From JACDBE01 sp051002015 (GTDB lineage: Bacteria; Actinomycetota; Acidimicrobiia; Spongiisociales; UBA5794), in contig JBPCMS010000012.1 in the NCBI GenBank assembly GCA_051002015.1, positions 1 to 64,000 on the forward strand: a stretch of 64,000 nucleotides of DNA, read 5' to 3'. Shown here piece after piece: positions 42,791 through 52,088 of this stretch (its first letter is position 1; each line of letters opens with the position of its first letter). The position numbers and the translations under genes are program-made. The notes below the pieces were generated by a model. It did not search any database, was not told the DNA's origin, and was given only the letters and a program-made list of their open reading frames with translations.

Positions 42791-44008
42791 ATGACCATCA
42801 CCCGCCGGGAATCCCGGCAGCTCCATGTCGGCGACGTTCCCGTTGGTGGGGGCGCTCCGGTCTCGGTGCAGTCGATGACCATCACTAAGACCGCAGACGT
42901 CGACGGCACGCTCGCTCAGGTGTATGCCCTGAAGGGGGCGGGTGCCGACATCGTGCGGATCACCTGCAACGACGTCGAGGCCGCCCAGGGTCTGGCCGAG
43001 ATCGTCCCCAGGTCTCCGGTGCCGATCATCGCCGACATCCACTTCCAGTACCGGCTGGCGCTGGCCGCCCTGGAGGCGGGGGTGGCAGGGCTTCGGCTCA
43101 ACCCGGGCAACATCCGCAAGCCGGACCACATCAAGGCGGTGGCGGTGGCGGCCAGGGAGGCCGGGGTGCCGATCAGGGTCGGGGTCAACGCCGGGTCGCT
43201 CGACAAGGACCTGCTCGCCAAGTACGGCGCTCCGGTCCCGCAGGCGCTGGTCGATTCCGCCCTACACGAGATCAGGCTGCTCGAGGAGGTGGACTTCCAC
43301 GACATCAAGATCTCGGTCAAGCACAGCAACGTCCCTTCGATGGTCGCCGCCTACCGACTGCTCGCCGAGGCCGTTGACTACCCGCTCCATCTCGGGGTCA
43401 CCGAGGCGGGGCCCCTGCCCGGTGGGCTGATCAAATCGGTGGCGGGCATCTCGACCCTGCTGCTCGAGGGGATCGGCGACACGATTCGCTTCTCGCTCAC
43501 CGCCGACCCGGTGGAGGAGGCCAAGGCGGGGCGCCAGCTCCTCGAGTACCTGGGGTTGCGGGAGCGCATGGGGCTCGACCTCATCGCCTGCCCCTCGTGT
43601 GGCCGGGCCGAGGTGGACGTGATCGCGGTCGCCGCCGCCGCCCAGGTAGCCCTCGAGGCGGAGAAGCTTCCCATCCAGGTGGCGGTGATGGGCTGCGTCG
43701 TCAACGGGCCCGGTGAGGCCCGCGAGGCCGATCTGGGCATCGCCGCCGGCAAGGGGAAGGGCCACCTGTTCATCAAGGGCCAGGTGGTGCGGGTGGTCCC
43801 CGAGGCCGAGATGGTCGACGCCCTGGTCGACGAGGCCCGCAAGCTGGCCGAGCAGGGGGTGGAGGCCCGTCTCGCCGCCGCCGACGCCTCGGCGGCCGCC
43901 ACCGCCGAGGAGACCGCCCTCGAGCTGCGCTCGCTGCGCGGCGACGTCAATCACACCGCCGAGCGCCGTGCCGCCGTGGCCCATGTCGCCTCCGGCGACG
44001 AGGGTTAG
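42791..44008 (+). CDS. ispG: 4-hydroxy-3-methylbut-2-en-1-yl diphosphate synthase
   Basis: Iron-sulphur enzyme of the MEP pathway (MEcPP to HMBPP). The 405-residue protein has the TIM-barrel segment VSVQSMTITKTADVDGT, DIHFQYRLALAALEAG and RLNPGNI, and the [4Fe-4S] cysteines in CPSCGR and MGCVVNGPGEA, followed by LGIAAGKGKGHLFIKG. The ATG follows TACCAT (42776-42781) by 9 bases. The 3' end contains a short duplication: CGCCTCCGGCGACGAGGGT is repeated just after the stop codon. Confidence 0.95.
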   Translation: MTITRRESRQLHVGDVPVGGGAPVSVQSMTITKTADVDGTLAQVYALKGAGADIVRITCNDVEAAQGLAEIVPRSPVPIIADIHFQYRLALAALEAGVAGLRLNPGNIRKPDHIKAVAVAAREAGVPIRVGVNAGSLDKDLLAKYGAPVPQALVDSALHEIRLLEEVDFHDIKISVKHSNVPSMVAAYRLLAEAVDYPLHLGVTEAGPLPGGLIKSVAGISTLLLEGIGDTIRFSLTADPVEEAKAGRQLLEYLGLRERMGLDLIACPSCGRAEVDVIAVAAAAQVALEAEKLPIQVAVMGCVVNGPGEAREADLGIAAGKGKGHLFIKGQVVRVVPEAEMVDALVDEARKLAEQGVEARLAAADASAAATAEETALELRSLRGDVNHTAERRAAVAHVASGDEG

Positions 44009-44063
44009 GGGCGCCTCCGGCGACGAGGGTCAGGTCGTCTCGGGCACGAAGGGTGCTCTCGGC

Positions 44064-44678
44064 TCAGCCGGTGTCGAGGTCGAGCCCCACGGGGACCGTG
44101 GCGGGGGCGAGGATGCGGTCCACCAGACCGTACGCAACCGCCTGCTCGGCGGTCATCCACCGGTCACGCTCCGTGTCCCGACGGATCCGCTCGATGTCGT
44201 GGCCGGTGTGGCGGGCGAGCACTTCGCTGGCCACCTCGCGCTGGCGGAGGATCTCGGTGGCGTGTATCTCGATGTCGGTTGCCTGCCCCCCGATCCCAGT
44301 GACGTGGGGTTGGTGGATCAGCACCCGCCCGTGGGGGAGGATGGTGCGGCCCCCGGCGGCGCCGCCTGCCAGGATCACCGCCGCCGCCGAGGCGGCCATC
44401 CCGATGCAGGTGGTGTGCACCGGGGGACGTACGTGCTGCATGGCGTCGTAGACGGCGAACATGGCGTCGCCCGAGCCACCGGGCGAGTTGATGTAGAGGG
44501 CGATCGGCTTGTCCGAGTCCTCGGACTCGAGATGGAGCAGCTGGGCGATGATCAGGTTGCCGATCTCGTCGTCCACCGGCCTCCCCAGGAACACCACTCG
44601 GTGCCCGAGCAGCCGGGAGTAGATGTCGGAGGCTCGCTCGCCTCGGGTGGTCTGCTCGACCACGGTCGGGATCAGCAT
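44064..44678 (-). CDS. clpP: ClpP-family serine protease subunit (paralogue under a palindromic operator)
   Basis: Self-compartmentalising protease subunit of 204 residues. The catalytic Ser is in [12 protein letters not shown], the His in [10 protein letters not shown], and the Asp in the [13 protein letters not shown] segment, so it looks active. [22 protein letters not shown] and [17 protein letters not shown] are canonical. ATG 44678 has GGAGGGG upstream. No tig, clpX or second clpP gene is adjacent. The gene is alone and divergent from the SRPBCC/arsR pair across a perfect 24-bp palindrome, which lies between its putative -10 and its ribosome site. Regulation by the ArsR protein is therefore likely but inferred. 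Confidence 0.9.
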   Translation of the reverse strand: MLIPTVVEQTTRGERASDIYSRLLGHRVVFLGRPVDDEIGNLIIAQLLHLESEDSDKPIALYINSPGGSGDAMFAVYDAMQHVRPPVHTTCIGMAASAAAVILAGGAAGGRTILPHGRVLIHQPHVTGIGGQATDIEIHATEILRQREVASEVLARHTGHDIERIRRDTERDRWMTAEQAVAYGLVDRILAPATVPVGLDLDTG

Positions 44679-44694
44679 GCGTCCCCTCCTCACC

Positions 44695-44718
44695 TTGTGC
44701 AACTGAACAGTTGCACAA
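44695..44718. promoter_or_regulatory. Perfect 24-bp palindromic operator between clpP and SRPBCC/arsR
   Basis: TTGTGCAACTG (44695-44705) and CAGTTGCACAA (44708-44718) are exact inverted repeats separated by AA. A related GCAAC-N6-GTTGC lies at 44730-44745 and overlaps TAGGTT (44738-44743), a -10-like element 7 bases before the SRPBCC ATG. A third TTGCA-N5-TGCAA covers that ATG. The spacing and form suit a dimeric winged-helix repressor, most simply the ArsR protein encoded downstream. Confidence 0.7.
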
Positions 44719-44750
44719 TATCAGCATTCGCAACTGCTAGGTTGCAGGTC

Positions 44751-45110
44751 ATGCAACAGGACCAAGCCCCGCAGGTCGAGCGCAACATCGAGGTCGAAGC
44801 CGCACCCGGAGAGGTGTGGGAGCGGATCGTCGACGGGCGGCTTGCCGAGGAGTGGCTCGGGGTCGTTGTCGAGCCGCGCCGCGGCGGGACGGTCGCCGTA
44901 CCGGGCGGCAACATGATCGGGGTGGTCGAGGATGTCGACCCCGGCCGGTCGATCACCTGGACCTGGCGCCAACCCGACGGTGATCCATCCCAGGTGGTCA
45001 TCGACGTCGAGGCGCGGCCCGACGGCGGGTCCCGGGTGACCGTCACCGAGCGGCTGCTCGAATACGAGATCACCACCTACGCCCCGATCGTCCTTTCCAG
45101 GGCGGCGTGA
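44751..45110 (+). CDS. SRPBCC (AHSA1-like) ligand-binding protein
   Basis: A 119-residue START/Bet v1-like fold protein of the AHSA1 group: VERNIEVEAAPGEVWERIVDG, EEWLGVVVEPRRGG and RSITWTWRQPDGDPSQVVIDV. Such proteins form a hydrophobic cavity for a small molecule and frequently pair with an ArsR regulator. The ATG follows TAGGTT by 7 bases (leaderless) and overlaps a TTGCA/TGCAA repeat. The stop overlaps the arsR start (GTGA). The ligand is unknown. Confidence 0.82.
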   Translation: MQQDQAPQVERNIEVEAAPGEVWERIVDGRLAEEWLGVVVEPRRGGTVAVPGGNMIGVVEDVDPGRSITWTWRQPDGDPSQVVIDVEARPDGGSRVTVTERLLEYEITTYAPIVLSRAA

Positions 45111-45415
45111 CCGGCCCCGATCTGCTGTTCGCCGCCCTGGCCGACGCGACCAGGCGCAGCCTGTTCGAGCGTCTGGCCTTGGAGGGTCCCGCCTCCGCCA
45201 CCGCCCTGGCCGCCCGGCTCCCGGTCTCCCGGCAGGCGGTGACCAGGCACCTCGGCGCCCTGGCCGAGGCTGGGCTGGTCACCCGGTCGACCGCGGGGCG
45301 CGAGGTCCGCTACACCGCGGTGAGCGGACCGCTGGCCGGGGTCACCGACTGGGTGGCCCGGGTCGACGCCGACTGGGAGGCGAGGCTGGAACGGCTCCGC
45401 AGGTCGCTGGGGTGA
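45107..45415 (+). CDS. ArsR-family winged-helix repressor
   Basis: A 102-residue regulator with the ArsR winged helix: LFAALADATRRSLFERLALEG, recognition helix region LPVSRQAVTRHLGALAEAGLV, and wing STAGREVRYTAV. It contains no cysteine, so it is not a metal sensor of the ArsR/SmtB type; it belongs to the group linked to SRPBCC partners. It probably represses its own operon and the divergent clpP through the palindromes at 44695-44756. The effector is unknown. Confidence 0.88.
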   Translation: MTGPDLLFAALADATRRSLFERLALEGPASATALAARLPVSRQAVTRHLGALAEAGLVTRSTAGREVRYTAVSGPLAGVTDWVARVDADWEARLERLRRSLG

Positions 45416-45497
45416 GCGGTCGGCTCGCCGGCGCCCGATCCCTCGGCGCCCGGCCCCGGTATCCTCCGCCACCCCATCCGTCCAGGAGCCTCCCCAG

Positions 45498-47207
45498 GTG
45501 CGTTGGTCCACGGCATACATCCCGACCCTGCGCCATGATCCGGCAGACGCCGAGGCCGCCAACCACCGTCTGCTGGTCAGGGCCGGGTTCATCCGCCAGC
45601 TCATGGCGGGCTCGTACTCGTTGCTCCCGCTGGGGATGAAGGTCGTCACCAAGATCGAGGCCATCATCCGCCAGGAGATGAACCGCATTGGCGGCCAGGA
45701 GTTCCTACTCCCCGTGGTCCATCCATCCGAGCCTTGGAAGCGCACCGGCCGCTACGACGACGTCGAGGGCATCCTGATCAAGTTCCGCGACCGTCGCGGC
45801 GCCGATCTGCTGCTGGCGATGACCCACGAGGAGATCTTCACCGTGCTCGCCGCCGAGATGCGCTCGTACCGCGACCTACCCCAGCTCTGGTACCACCTGC
45901 AGACGAAGTTCCGCGACGAGCCCAGACCCAAGGCCGGGCTGCTCCGGGTACGCGAGTTCACCATGAAGGACTCGTACTCGTTCGACATCGACCAGGCGGG
46001 GCTCGACCGCCAGTTCGACAACCATTTCGGGGCGTACAGCCGCATCTTCTCCCGATTCGGGCTCCCGGTGATCCCGGTCGAGGCCAGCTCGGGGTCGATG
46101 GGCGGGTCGGACTCGATCGAGTTCACCGTTCCATCGCCGGCGGGGGAGGACGACGTGGTGGTGTGCCCGACGGGGGATTACGCCGCCAACGTGGAGCGGG
46201 CCGTCTCCCGCCTCGACCCGATCGCCGACCAGGACGGTCTCGATGCCGTCGCGGACTTCCCCACCCCAGGCATACGCACCATCGCCGCCCTGGCCGAGGC
46301 GTTCGACTTCGCCGCGGGTCCTCACCAGATCAAGACGCTGGTCTACCTGGTGGACGGCGACCCGACCCTGGTGCTGCTGCGCGGTGATCACGAGCTGATG
46401 GTGCAGAAGCTGATGGACGGGCTGGGGACCGCCAAGCTCCGCCCGGCCGAGGAGGCCGAGATCCGGTCCCTGCTCGGCGCCGGCCCCGGCAGCCTGGGAG
46501 CGGTCGGTGTCGACGGGATCCCGGTGGTCGCCGATCCGGCGCTGGAGGGCCGCACCGGGATGGTGACCGGAGCCAACCGGGACGACCACCACCTCCGCGG
46601 TGTCGACATGGTCCGCGACATCGCCGTCGACCGCTGGCTCGACCTGCGCACCGTGCAGGCGGGCGAGCCGTGCCCCCGGTGTGGGACGTCGCTCGAGGTG
46701 GTGCGGGTGATCGAGGTCGGCCACATCTTCAAGCTGGGGGCGTTCTACAGCGAGCCGCTCGAAGCGACGGTGCTCGACGAGGCCGGGGTGGAGCGGGCGA
46801 TCCTGATGGGGTCGTACGGGATCGGGGTGGGCCGGAGCATGGCCGCCGTGGTCGAGAGCCACCACGACGACAAGGGCATCGCCTGGCCGGTGGCGGTTGC
46901 CCCGTACGAGGTGGTGGTGAGCATGGTCAAGATCGACGACGAGCCGTCCGCGGCCGCCGCCGATGACCTCTACCGGGAGCTGACCGCGGCCGGGATCGAC
47001 GTCATCCTCGACGACCGCGACCTGCGGCCGGGGGTGAAGTTCACCGACGCAGAGCTCGTCGGGTTTCCGTTCCGGCTCACGGTCGGGCCCCGTGGGGTGG
47101 CCGCTGGCGAGGTGGAGCTGACCGAGCGGGCCACGGGCGAGACCGTCACCCTGGCCATCGACGGTGCCGCCGGTGCCGTGGCCGAGCGGGTCGAGAGCCT
47201 TCGGTGA
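45498..47207 (+). CDS. proS: Prolyl-tRNA synthetase (bacterial type)
   Basis: Class II synthetase of 569 residues. Motif 1 region LLPLGMKVVTKIEAIIRQEM, motif 2 LQTKFRDEPRPKAGLLRVREF in two blocks, and motif 3 GSYGIGVGRSMAAV are present. An editing insertion domain lies between motifs 2 and 3 (about residues 225-390, including GDHELMVQKLMDGLG). The C-terminal anticodon-binding domain is VAPYEVVVSMVKIDDEP onward. This is the editing-competent prokaryote-type enzyme. GTG 45498 has a purine-rich AGGAGCC upstream. It begins a cluster of translation genes. Confidence 0.95.
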   Translation: MRWSTAYIPTLRHDPADAEAANHRLLVRAGFIRQLMAGSYSLLPLGMKVVTKIEAIIRQEMNRIGGQEFLLPVVHPSEPWKRTGRYDDVEGILIKFRDRRGADLLLAMTHEEIFTVLAAEMRSYRDLPQLWYHLQTKFRDEPRPKAGLLRVREFTMKDSYSFDIDQAGLDRQFDNHFGAYSRIFSRFGLPVIPVEASSGSMGGSDSIEFTVPSPAGEDDVVVCPTGDYAANVERAVSRLDPIADQDGLDAVADFPTPGIRTIAALAEAFDFAAGPHQIKTLVYLVDGDPTLVLLRGDHELMVQKLMDGLGTAKLRPAEEAEIRSLLGAGPGSLGAVGVDGIPVVADPALEGRTGMVTGANRDDHHLRGVDMVRDIAVDRWLDLRTVQAGEPCPRCGTSLEVVRVIEVGHIFKLGAFYSEPLEATVLDEAGVERAILMGSYGIGVGRSMAAVVESHHDDKGIAWPVAVAPYEVVVSMVKIDDEPSAAAADDLYRELTAAGIDVILDDRDLRPGVKFTDAELVGFPFRLTVGPRGVAAGEVELTERATGETVTLAIDGAAGAVAERVESLR

Positions 47208-47244
47208 CCCGTTCCGGGCCGACCATCGAGCCGGGGTTGGCTGG

Positions 47245-47299
47245 TATACTGGCCGCCAACTGAGATCGCCGTATCGAGGTGGGCCCGGGGCCCGCCTCG
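47245..47299 (+). promoter_or_regulatory. Promoter and terminator-like attenuator of the rimP-nusA-infB operon
   Basis: TATACT at 47245-47250, preceded by TGG, is the best -10 element in the window. About 25 bases downstream CGAGGTGGGCC (47275-47285) pairs with GGCCCGCCTCG (47289-47299) in an 11-bp stem with one G-T pair and a 3-base loop, followed by TTTGTTG. This looks like an intrinsic terminator inside the leader, 55 bases before rimP. NusA, encoded in the operon, affects termination, so feedback attenuation is plausible. Confidence 0.6.
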
Positions 47300-47354
47300 T
47301 TTGTTGATGCGGGCATGTAGGGGTTTTGCGGAACGCACCGAAGGACGGGAGTTG

Positions 47355-47849
47355 ATGACGATGAGCGCCGAGCCGGCCCAGCGCCTGTGGGGCGTCATCG
47401 AGCCGTATCTCGCCGCCGAGGGTGTCGAGCTGGACGACCTCGAGGTCGTCGGTCGAGGGGGTGCCTCGCTGGTGCGGGTCACCGTCGATGCCGATGGTCC
47501 GGTGGACGTCGACACCATCGCCCGTCTAGCCCGGGGGGTCTCCCGGCTGCTCGACGAGGAAGACCCGGTGCCGGGCACCTACACCCTGGAGGTGTCCTCG
47601 CCGGGTCTGGAGCGCACCCTGCGCCGCCCTCGCCATTTCGAGAAGGCGGTGGGCCGGCAGGTGCGGTTGAGGATGACGCAGCCCGACGACGGGGTGCAGC
47701 ACATCAACGGGGTGCTGGTGGAGACGAGCCCCACCGGGTTCACGGTGGAGACCGAGGCCGGCCCGGTCACGGTCGCATACGACGAAGTGGCGTCGGCCCG
47801 TACGGTGTTCGTGTGGGAAACGGCTCCCAAGCCCGGGGCACGGCGGTAG
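47355..47849 (+). CDS. rimP: Ribosome maturation factor RimP
   Basis: 30S assembly factor, 164 residues. The N-terminal alpha/beta domain carries LWGVIEPYLAAEGVELDDLEV and YTLEVSSPGLERTLRRPRHF, and the C-terminal SH3-like domain GVLVETSPTGFTVETEAG. GTTGATGACGATG contains two nearby starts; ATG 47355 is used because GGGAG precedes it. First gene of rimP-nusA-infB. Confidence 0.94.
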   Translation: MTMSAEPAQRLWGVIEPYLAAEGVELDDLEVVGRGGASLVRVTVDADGPVDVDTIARLARGVSRLLDEEDPVPGTYTLEVSSPGLERTLRRPRHFEKAVGRQVRLRMTQPDDGVQHINGVLVETSPTGFTVETEAGPVTVAYDEVASARTVFVWETAPKPGARR

Positions 47850-47860
47850 AGAGGAACGAG

Positions 47861-49246
47861 ATGGACTACAACCTGCTGGATGCCCTGGAGCTGCTGGAGC
47901 GCGAGAAGGGCGTGCCCGCCGACACCATCCTCGACGCCCTGGCCAACGCCCTGGTTTCGGCATACAAGCGCACTCCCGGTGCCGCCGAGGAGGCGCGGGT
48001 GACCATCGACGCCGACACCGCCGAGATCATCGTCTACGGACAGGACCTCGACGAGGACGGCAACGTCGTCCGCGAGTGGGAGGACACGCCCGCGGACTTC
48101 GGCCGCATCGCCGCCCAGACCGCCAAGCAGGTGATCCTGCAGCGGCTGCGCGACGCCAAACGGGAGCAGGTGTACGAACTCTACGAGGGACGCGAGGGCG
48201 ACCTGGTCACCGGCATCGTCCAGCAGTCGGATCACCGCTACGCCATCCTCGACCTCGGCAACGCCGAGGCGATCATGCCCTCCTCCGAGCGCATCCCCTA
48301 CGAGAAGCTGGAGCGGGGCAACCGGGTCAAGGCCTATATCCTCGAGGTGCGGGGCGAGGGCAAGGGGCCCCAGATCGTGGTCAGCCGCAGCCATCCCGAG
48401 TTCATCCGCTCGCTGTTCGAGCTCGAGGTGCCCGAGCTGGTCGACGGCGACGTCGAGATCAAGGCGATCGCCCGCGAGGCCGGTCATCGCACCAAGATCG
48501 CCGTGGTGTCCAACGATCCCAACGTCGATCCGGTCGGCGCCTGCGTTGGCGCCAGGGGATCGAGGGTCCGCCAGGTGGTCAACGAGCTACGCGGCGAGAA
48601 GGTCGACATCGTCGAATGGCGCCCCGAGGCGGCTGCATTCCTGGCCGAGGCGCTGTCGCCTGCCCGGGTCAAGGAGGTACGGCTCGACGACGAGCTGCGG
48701 GTGGCGACGGTGATCGTGCCCGACCACCAACTCTCGCTCGCCATCGGCAAGGAGGGCCAGAACGCCAGGCTCGCCGCCAGGCTCACCGGGTACAAGGTCG
48801 ACATCCGCTCCGAGAGTCAGGATCTCGGTCTCGACCTGGCGGACGACGAGCCCGAGGAGCGACCCACGGTGGCTCCGGCGGTGGTGCCCCCCGATGCGGT
48901 GACCATCGATGCGGTGAGCGATGCGGCGGCCGAGTCCCCTGAGGCGCCGGTGTCGGAGGCTCCCGAGGCTCCGGTCTTGGAGGCGGTGGAGGAGGGAGCC
49001 GCCGTGGGTGGCGCGGTTTCGGTACCGACCGACGTCTCATCCGAGGAGATAGCTGCTGGGGACGGGGAGAGCGAGGCGCCGCCGGCGGCGGTCGGCGAGG
49101 ACGCCGACGAGGACGACCCGTCGGAATCCGATGGTGACTCCGACGACCCCGAGGTCGGCCCCGACGACGCGGATCACGCGGATGACTCGGACGACCCCGA
49201 GGACGGCGTCGCCGACAACGACGAGGATGAACCCGTCGGGACCTGA
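47861..49246 (+). CDS. nusA: Transcription termination/antitermination factor NusA with acidic tail
   Basis: RNA polymerase-binding factor of 461 residues. It has the N-terminal domain (ALELLEREKGVPADTILDAL), an S1 domain (GDLVTGIVQQSDHRYAILDL), and two KH domains (GACVGARGSRVRQVVNEL and LAIGKEGQNARLAARLTG). After about residue 330 come some 120 residues of Ala/Glu/Asp/Pro-rich sequence ending in a run of Asp/Glu-rich repeats, with no recognisable folded C-terminal domain. In most actinobacteria a ylxR gene separates nusA from infB; here there is none. Confidence 0.95.
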   Translation: MDYNLLDALELLEREKGVPADTILDALANALVSAYKRTPGAAEEARVTIDADTAEIIVYGQDLDEDGNVVREWEDTPADFGRIAAQTAKQVILQRLRDAKREQVYELYEGREGDLVTGIVQQSDHRYAILDLGNAEAIMPSSERIPYEKLERGNRVKAYILEVRGEGKGPQIVVSRSHPEFIRSLFELEVPELVDGDVEIKAIAREAGHRTKIAVVSNDPNVDPVGACVGARGSRVRQVVNELRGEKVDIVEWRPEAAAFLAEALSPARVKEVRLDDELRVATVIVPDHQLSLAIGKEGQNARLAARLTGYKVDIRSESQDLGLDLADDEPEERPTVAPAVVPPDAVTIDAVSDAAAESPEAPVSEAPEAPVLEAVEEGAAVGGAVSVPTDVSSEEIAAGDGESEAPPAAVGEDADEDDPSESDGDSDDPEVGPDDADHADDSDDPEDGVADNDEDEPVGT

Positions 49247-49295
49247 CGGTCCGGATGGCACAATGCCCCGAAGAGGGCCCTACCGGAGGTGACGG

Positions 49296-51395
49296 TTGGC
49301 GAAGCTACGGGTATACGAGCTGGCACGAGAGCTTGGACAGGATTCCAAGGATGTGCTGGCGCGCGTCCACGAGCTGGGCATCGTGGCGAAGACCGCATCG
49401 TCGGGGCTCGACGATGACGCCATCACCCTTGTCAAGATGTCATACAACGACACCGCACCGGCGCCGGTGAGCGAGCCGGCCGCGAGCACGGTCCCGGCAG
49501 CCCCCGTCGCCGACCTCGGTGACGAGGACACGGCGGCACCCGAGGTCGTCACCACCGACGCCGAGCCGGAGACCGAACCGGCACCCGCTCCCGCTCCAAC
49601 CCCGGAGGCGGAGCCCGAGGAAGAGAAGATCATCGCCGTCGCCGAGGGTGTGACCGCAGCCGAGTTCGCCCGCCAGATCGGCGAGCGCACCGGCGAGGTG
49701 GTCAAGGCGCTGATGGTGATGGGGGAGATGGTCCCCGGTGGCGGCGCCATCCCCCTCTCCGCCCTGGAGCCGCTGGCTGCCCGCTTCGGCTACCAGGTGC
49801 TGGTCGACGAGGCGGAGCCGGTCGAGGAGGAGGAGGCGCGGGGTCCGCACACCGTCGACTACGTGGACGACCCCGCCAGCCTCAGGCCCCGCCCCCCTGT
49901 GGTCACCGTGATGGGCCACGTCGACCACGGCAAGACCAAGCTGCTCGACACCATCCGCAGCGCCAATGTCGTCGCCGGCGAGGCCGGTGGCATCACCCAG
50001 CACATCGGTGCCTACCAGGTCACCGCCACAGACGGTGAGACGATCACCTTCATCGACACTCCGGGCCACGAGGCGTTCACCGCGCTGCGTGCCAGGGGAG
50101 CCAACGTCACCGACATCGTCATCCTGGTCGTCGCCGCCGACGACGGGGTCATGCCACAGACGATCGAGGCCATCAACCACGCCAAGGCGGCCGAGGTGCC
50201 GATCGTGGTGGCCATCAACAAGATCGACCTCCCCGCAGCCGACCCGCACGGGGTGCGTGCCGGGCTCACCCAGCATGGGATCGTGGTGGAGGACCTGGGC
50301 GGCGACGTGGTCTCCGCCGAGGTGTCCGCCCTGGACGGGCTCGGGGTCGACGAGCTGCTGGAGATGGTTTCGCTGGTGGCCGAGGTGGCCGAGCTCAAGG
50401 CAAACCCGTCGGCTCCCGCCGTCGGCACCGTCATCGAGAGCCGGCTTGAGGTCGGTCGCGGGCCGGTGGCCACCGTCATCGTGCAGCGGGGCACCCTCAA
50501 GCCCGGCGACGCCATCGTCGCCGGCACCGTCCCCGGCAGGGTCCGCGCCCTGTTCGACGAGAACGGCGCCAAGCTGGCCAAGGCCGGTCCCAGCGCCCCG
50601 GCGGTGGTGATGGGGTGGGACGACGTCCCATCCGCCGGCGACATGTTCGAGGTGGTCAGGAACGAACGCACCGCCCGCAAGTTGGCCGAGGACCGGGTGT
50701 ACGAGCTGCGGACCCATGATCTGGTCGTCCCCACCGCCACCGAGCGGTTGGGTCAGCTGCTGGAGCAGCTCCGCACCCAGGACGACGCCGAGCTGCGCAT
50801 CGTGGTAAAGGCGGATGCTCACGGCTCGCTCGAAGCGATCAGGGACGCAGTCGCCAAGATCAAGCGGGCGGACGCCTCGGTTCACATCATCCATGGCGGG
50901 GTGGGCGGCATCACCGAGAACGACGTCTCCCTGGCCGAGGCTTCCGAGGCGGTCATCTACGGGTTCAACACCCGCCCCGACGCCGGGGCCCGCAATGCCG
51001 CCAAGGAGCGGGGCATCGACATCCGCACCTTCCCCATCATCTACGAGCTGCTCGAGGACGTCGAGTCGCTGCTGGTGGGTGAGCTCGCCCCCGAGGAGGT
51101 CGAGACCTTCCTGGGGTCGGCCGAGGTCAGGGCGACGTTCCGGTCCCCGCGCTTTGGCACCATCGCCGGCTCGTACGTCACCGACGGCACGATCAACCGC
51201 AACGCCAGCGCCCGCCTGGTGCGCGACGGCGTGGTGGTGTACGACGGGCGCATCACCTCGCTGCGCCGGTTCAAGGACGACGTGGCCACGGTCAACACCG
51301 GCTTCGAATGCGGCATCGGTCTCGAGAACTTCCGCGACATCAAGGAAGGTGACTTCGTCGAGTCGTACGAGGTCAGGCAAGTGGCCCGTACCTGA
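49296..51395 (+). CDS. infB: Translation initiation factor IF-2
   Basis: GTPase delivering initiator tRNA. The 699-residue protein begins at TTG 49296, supported by CCGGAGGTGAC immediately upstream. It has the N-terminal IF2_N motif ([21 protein letters not shown]), a short Pro/Glu/Ala linker, a second IF2_N, the G domain with [27 protein letters not shown] and NKIDLP, and domains II-IV. It is short for an actinobacterium because the disordered linker is only about 60 residues. Confidence 0.95.
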   Translation: MAKLRVYELARELGQDSKDVLARVHELGIVAKTASSGLDDDAITLVKMSYNDTAPAPVSEPAASTVPAAPVADLGDEDTAAPEVVTTDAEPETEPAPAPAPTPEAEPEEEKIIAVAEGVTAAEFARQIGERTGEVVKALMVMGEMVPGGGAIPLSALEPLAARFGYQVLVDEAEPVEEEEARGPHTVDYVDDPASLRPRPPVVTVMGHVDHGKTKLLDTIRSANVVAGEAGGITQHIGAYQVTATDGETITFIDTPGHEAFTALRARGANVTDIVILVVAADDGVMPQTIEAINHAKAAEVPIVVAINKIDLPAADPHGVRAGLTQHGIVVEDLGGDVVSAEVSALDGLGVDELLEMVSLVAEVAELKANPSAPAVGTVIESRLEVGRGPVATVIVQRGTLKPGDAIVAGTVPGRVRALFDENGAKLAKAGPSAPAVVMGWDDVPSAGDMFEVVRNERTARKLAEDRVYELRTHDLVVPTATERLGQLLEQLRTQDDAELRIVVKADAHGSLEAIRDAVAKIKRADASVHIIHGGVGGITENDVSLAEASEAVIYGFNTRPDAGARNAAKERGIDIRTFPIIYELLEDVESLLVGELAPEEVETFLGSAEVRATFRSPRFGTIAGSYVTDGTINRNASARLVRDGVVVYDGRITSLRRFKDDVATVNTGFECGIGLENFRDIKEGDFVESYEVRQVART

Positions 51396-51408
51396 GCCCG
51401 GTGGGACG

Positions 51409-51702
51409 ATGCACGCCATCGCGCTCCGTGTCGAGCTCCGCATCAGGGGGGCACGGTCGCTCAAGGAGAAACGGCACACCGTGAAGTCGGTCACCTCCCA
51501 GCTCGCCACGACCTTCGGCGTCGCCGTGGCCGAGGTCGACGACCAGGACAAATGGCAGAAGGCGACGTTGGGGATCGCCGCCGTCTCCGGTGAGGCGGGA
51601 CACCTCACCCGGGTGGTGCACTCGGTGGAGCGGTGGCTCGACCTGCGCGACGACATCGAGGTGCTGGCCATCGACCGCACCCCGGTGGAGAGGGTCACGT
51701 GA
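51409..51702 (+). CDS. DUF503 (YlxP-like) protein
   Basis: A 97-residue protein of the family found between infB and rbfA in Gram-positive bacteria. It has the signature RGARSLKEKRHTVKSVTSQL, then VAVAEVDDQDKWQKATLGIA and a C-terminal VVHSVERWLDL helix. The function is unknown, though context suggests a part in ribosome assembly. ATG 51409 is 13 bp after infB and the stop overlaps rbfA (GTGA). Confidence 0.92.
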   Translation: MHAIALRVELRIRGARSLKEKRHTVKSVTSQLATTFGVAVAEVDDQDKWQKATLGIAAVSGEAGHLTRVVHSVERWLDLRDDIEVLAIDRTPVERVT

Positions 51703-52088
51703 AGCAGCCCCGCTCATCACGGATGCGCAAGGTCGACGAGCTGCTGCGCGAGGTCATCGCCGAGGAGGTGGCCAGGCTCAAGGACCCCAGGATCGGGTTC
51801 GTCACCGTCACCGGGGTCGACACCTCGCCGGATCTGCGCCGGGCCACCGTGTACTACACGGTGATGGGGACCGAGGATGAGCAGCGGGAGACGGCCGAGG
51901 CGCTGGATCACGCCGCCCCCCATCTCCAGGGCCAGGTGGGCGGTCAGGTCCGTATGAAGTACACCCCGATCCTCACGTTCACCCCGGACGAGGCGGTGGA
52001 GCGGGGCCTGCGAATGTCGCAGCTCCTGCACCAGCTCGAGCAGGAGCCTCCCGTGGTGATCGACCAACCGATCGAGGAGCCGTCGTGA
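51699..52088 (+). CDS. rbfA: Ribosome-binding factor A
   Basis: KH-like 30S maturation factor, 129 residues: SSRMRKVDELLREVIAEEVA, LKDPRIGFVTVTGVDTSPDLRRA and VRMKYTPILTFTPDEAVERG. GTG 51699 overlaps the previous stop, and its own stop overlaps nrnA (GTGA). The tight overlaps indicate one translational unit from infB to ridA. Confidence 0.95.
   Translation: MKQPRSSRMRKVDELLREVIAEEVARLKDPRIGFVTVTGVDTSPDLRRATVYYTVMGTEDEQRETAEALDHAAPHLQGQVGGQVRMKYTPILTFTPDEAVERGLRMSQLLHQLEQEPPVVIDQPIEEPS

Noticed and set aside
39901..42909. Thousand-codon minus-strand frame opposite cdsA-dxr-rseP
   Set aside because: It runs antisense to three well-identified genes and shows the composition of an antisense shadow frame.
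43987..44030. 19-bp direct repeat at the end of ispG
   Set aside because: One short tandem duplication spanning the stop codon with no regulatory context; most likely replication slippage.
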